From positions 1 to 64,000 of the forward strand of contig NZ_FQUX01000008.1 of NCBI RefSeq assembly GCF_900129275.1: DNA of 64,000 nucleotides. Direction: 5' to 3'. The translations under genes were made by a program, and so were the position numbers. The notes below the pieces were generated by a model. That model worked only from the letters and a program-made list of their open reading frames with translations. It searched no databases and was not told where the DNA came from. How positions within the stretch are numbered: position 1 is the stretch's first letter; each line of letters opens with the position of its first letter. Origin of the DNA: Arenibacter palladensis. GTDB taxonomy: Bacteria > Bacteroidota > Bacteroidia > Flavobacteriales > Flavobacteriaceae. Shown in pieces: positions 61,765 through 64,000 of this stretch.

Positions 61765-63255
61765 TTATTTTGTAACTCCATATTTAGCCCTAAGTCCTAT
61801 CAACTCCGTCTTCATTTCAGAAATTGATTTGGCATAGTCAGTCGAAGCGTATATATTGTTCATTTCGGAGGGATCGGATTTAATATCGTAGAATTCCCAT
61901 TCCTCCCCATTGGGAACATCCTGCCCATAAAAACGAATAAGCTTATATCGCTTATTGGCCACCCCTTCATGTTTTCGCACCGAATGCGCACCGGGATATT
62001 CATAATAGTGATAGTATAGAGATTTACGCCAGTTATCAGGTGTTTCTGCTTTTAACAAAGGAACTATGCTTTTGCCTTGCATATCTTCAGGAATAGGTGC
62101 TCCGGCTAGATCAAGAAAGGTTTCGGCTAAATCTATGTTTTGAACTAGATCGGTATTCACGCTTCCAGGTTTTACAGTTTTCGGCCATTTTACGATAAGG
62201 GGCGTTCGGAATGATTCTTCGTACATAAAGCGCTTATCGAACCAGCCATGTTCGCCCATATAAAAACCTTGATCTGAGGAGTAAATCACAATTGTATTTT
62301 CATCGATTCCCTGCTCTTTAAGCGACTTCATTATTTCACCCACACTCTCATCGACCGACCAAATACAGCGTAAATAGTCTTTCATATAAGTCTGATATTT
62401 CCACTTGGTCAGTTCTTCCCCTTTCATATTTTCCTTAGCGATTTTTTCATACCGTGATTTAAACCTCGGGTCATTGGCATACAAATCGCCAGAAGCTTTT
62501 AAGTCCCTTTCCAAATTCATGCTCGTGGCTATATCCATTTCTTGTTTGTGCGCGGCCGTTGTTCGTGTGGCGTAGTCATCTAAAAAGTTTTCGGGCTCGG
62601 GAATTTCAACATCCTCGTATTTGCCCATATGGCGCTCTGCCGGATCCCAGTTGCGATGCGGTGCTTTGTGGTGTACCATCATCATAAATGGCTTGTCTTG
62701 TTCGCGTTCGTTTTCAAGCCAGTTTAAAGCGCGATCGGTGATGACATCTGTTACGTATTCGCCCTTGTAATTTGTATCGCCTTCTTCCGTGATAAAATCA
62801 GGATTATAGTACTTCCCTTGGCCAGGTAATACCTCCCAATAATCGAACCCTTGCATTTTTCCCGGCAAATGAATCTTCCCGATCATGGCCGTTTGATAAC
62901 CATTTTTCTGAAGTATCTTCTGAAATTGTTGTTGGTCGTGGTCGAAGACTGATTTTTTAGTATTGTCCACCTTCTTGTGCATGTGACTCATTTTGCCAGT
63001 TAAGAGTGTGGCCCTACTTGGTGCACAAATGGAGTTCTCTACATAGGCCTTGTCAAACCGCATACCCTCCGCGGCCAATCTGTCGATATTTGGGGTAGGG
63101 TCGAGACTTTCTAATCTGCCCCCGTAAGCCCCAATAGTTTGGTAGGAGTGGTCATCGGAGAAAATCCAAACAATGTTGGGTTTCTTTTGTTGGGCCAAGA
63201 CCAGTAACGGTAGCAAGTAGGCCAATAGGGCTATTATTTTTCTAAATGTCATCAT
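61765..63255 (-). CDS. S1-family sulfatase, exported
   Basis: This 496-residue protein has a signal peptide (about 1-21), the metal-binding WIFSDDHSYQT, and the formylglycine signature CAPSRATLLTGK with Cys77. The downstream family segments are KNGYQTAMIGKIHLPG, KPFMMMVHHKAPHRNW and IYSSDQGFYMGEHGWFDKRF. It resembles the sulfatase at 53352-55037 in motif order, suggesting the same subfamily, but lacks a lipobox. It lies in one operon with a second sulfatase upstream (30 bp gap) and the GH9-like gene downstream. Confidence 0.94.
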   Translation of the reverse strand: MMTFRKIIALLAYLLPLLVLAQQKKPNIVWIFSDDHSYQTIGAYGGRLESLDPTPNIDRLAAEGMRFDKAYVENSICAPSRATLLTGKMSHMHKKVDNTKKSVFDHDQQQFQKILQKNGYQTAMIGKIHLPGKMQGFDYWEVLPGQGKYYNPDFITEEGDTNYKGEYVTDVITDRALNWLENEREQDKPFMMMVHHKAPHRNWDPAERHMGKYEDVEIPEPENFLDDYATRTTAAHKQEMDIATSMNLERDLKASGDLYANDPRFKSRYEKIAKENMKGEELTKWKYQTYMKDYLRCIWSVDESVGEIMKSLKEQGIDENTIVIYSSDQGFYMGEHGWFDKRFMYEESFRTPLIVKWPKTVKPGSVNTDLVQNIDLAETFLDLAGAPIPEDMQGKSIVPLLKAETPDNWRKSLYYHYYEYPGAHSVRKHEGVANKRYKLIRFYGQDVPNGEEWEFYDIKSDPSEMNNIYASTDYAKSISEMKTELIGLRAKYGVTK

Positions 63256-63285
63256 TGTTATCTTTTTTGTAGTCCATAATTTCCA

Positions 63286-64000
63286 TTACCTTTCTCCCAA
63301 GAAAGTTACGTAAGAATAGTATACCCCATATTTTTCATTCCCTTCGATAAAATCGTTCACGAGAAAAGTTTTTCCTTTTTCCAGATATACTTCAAAATTC
63401 ACCTCTTCATCCGCGGCGTTGATTTCTCTTTCAAGAATTTGATTGGCTACTTGAATTCTAATTTTCTCCGGGGAAATCGATTTATAGGTAAACCAATTTT
63501 TGGGATTTTTTTTAGGAATACCTAGTATTGGTCCAGGATTTTCTTCTGGCCACCTTCTACAGGATATCTTATATCGACCTTCCCTTTCAATTTGAATGGG
63601 ATGGATGTTGTTCTGGTTTTTATTTCCTTCTGCTACTTGTTCACTTTTCCAAATTGGCAAATCATCACCGATGGCATGTTGAATGGTAAGTTTAATTTTC
63701 TCTTGATCGGGGTTGCCTACGATTGCCAATGGGAATTCGGTATACGTATGGTTCTTTTTTGTTTCCTTTAAGAATTCTGCATTTTTGGCTAATAAGGCCT
63801 TTACGATTTCCGGATGTCGGTCGGCTAGGTTGGTTAGCTGCATTTGGTCTTTTTCGATGTCGTACAATTCATTACCATTAACCAAACGCCATTTGTCTTT
63901 TATTAAACAGGTTTCCACGACGTCAAGAGGTGGTCTCCAATCTTGACGGCTATGAACAAATAAGGTCCTTTCTCCTAATTTGCCCCCCTTTTTTAAAAGC
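63286..64000 (-). CDS. Sulfatase C-terminal part (runs off right edge)
   Basis: The frame is open from base 64000 to a stop at 63286; an apparent GTG start near 63918 is internal, since coding continues upstream as KKGGKLGERTLFVHSRQDWR. The visible 237 residues match the C-terminal subdomain of an S1-family arylsulfatase (WRLVNGNELYDIEKDQMQLT, NLADRHPEIVKALL) followed by a beta-rich tail (about 110 residues). The catalytic N-terminal part, including the formylglycine site, lies beyond the window. It opens the operon sulfatase, sulfatase, GH9-like gene. Confidence 0.85.
   Translation of the reverse strand, partial: LLKKGGKLGERTLFVHSRQDWRPPLDVVETCLIKDKWRLVNGNELYDIEKDQMQLTNLADRHPEIVKALLAKNAEFLKETKKNHTYTEFPLAIVGNPDQEKIKLTIQHAIGDDLPIWKSEQVAEGNKNQNNIHPIQIEREGRYKISCRRWPEENPGPILGIPKKNPKNWFTYKSISPEKIRIQVANQILEREINAADEEVNFEVYLEKGKTFLVNDFIEGNEKYGVYYSYVTFLGER

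Noticed and set aside
63286-63918. Separate gene starting at GTG near 63918
   Set aside because: The same frame continues without a stop to the window edge with sulfatase-like sequence, so this is the C-terminal part of a larger sulfatase.

Overview
The window comes from a marine Bacteroidetes, most likely a Flavobacteriaceae of the Zobellia/Maribacter/Arenibacter type. The evidence is two SusC/SusD pairs, a hybrid two-component regulator (HTCS), an ECF sigma/FecR pair, a C-terminal type IX secretion sorting domain, Bacteroidetes TAnnTTTG-type -7 boxes, five S1 sulfatases and a carbohydrate-type P450 cluster. No rRNA, tRNA, insertion sequence or CRISPR array was seen.

Layout. 1-7909: an STN-type SusC/SusD pair with a partial DUF2231 membrane protein, a FecR anti-sigma factor and a divergent ECF sigma factor. 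8305-13059: two divergent alpha-L-rhamnosidase-family genes sharing a symmetrical promoter region. 13060-14335: a repeat-filled spacer with a ~220-bp direct duplication and many hairpins. 14336-23691: mostly general genes (di-heme peroxidase, purple acid phosphatase with T9SS tail, TPR protein, AraC regulator, thioredoxin-reductase-like flavoprotein, DNA alkylation repair protein, MDR oxidoreductase, two small membrane proteins). 23772-30710: a lipoprotein hydrolase, then a minus-strand operon of cytochrome P450, [2Fe-2S] ferredoxin, ferredoxin reductase, zinc alcohol dehydrogenase and esterase, with a divergent AraC regulator. This looks like a methyl-sugar O-demethylase with a formaldehyde-disposal arm. 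30976-38246: two GH29 fucosidases flanking a GC-richer sugar-catabolism cassette (zinc dehydrogenase, SDR, FucP-like permease, mutarotase). 38417-64000: the main sulfated-polysaccharide locus on the minus strand: FG-GAP/UnbV lipoprotein, SusD, SusC, a GH43-like propeller, a five-gene operon (sulfatase, DUF1080, sulfatase, GH28, sulfatase), the HTCS, and a GH9-like/sulfatase/sulfatase operon running off the right edge.

How it fits together. Sulfatases and glycosidases would strip a sulfated, fucose- and perhaps rhamnose- or uronate-containing algal glycan. SusCD would import oligosaccharides. The P450 set would demethylate methylated sugars, and the FucP/SDR/mutarotase cassette would take up and oxidise fucose-like sugars.

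The most striking observation is a shared promoter architecture. Two copies of AACCATWTGT, exactly 21 bp apart and in the transcription direction, are followed exactly 26 bp later by a -7-like box. It occurs upstream of both GH29 genes, the SusC/D operon, the five-gene sulfatase operon and the HTCS gene itself. It is a strong candidate for the HTCS operator and defines the regulon within the window.
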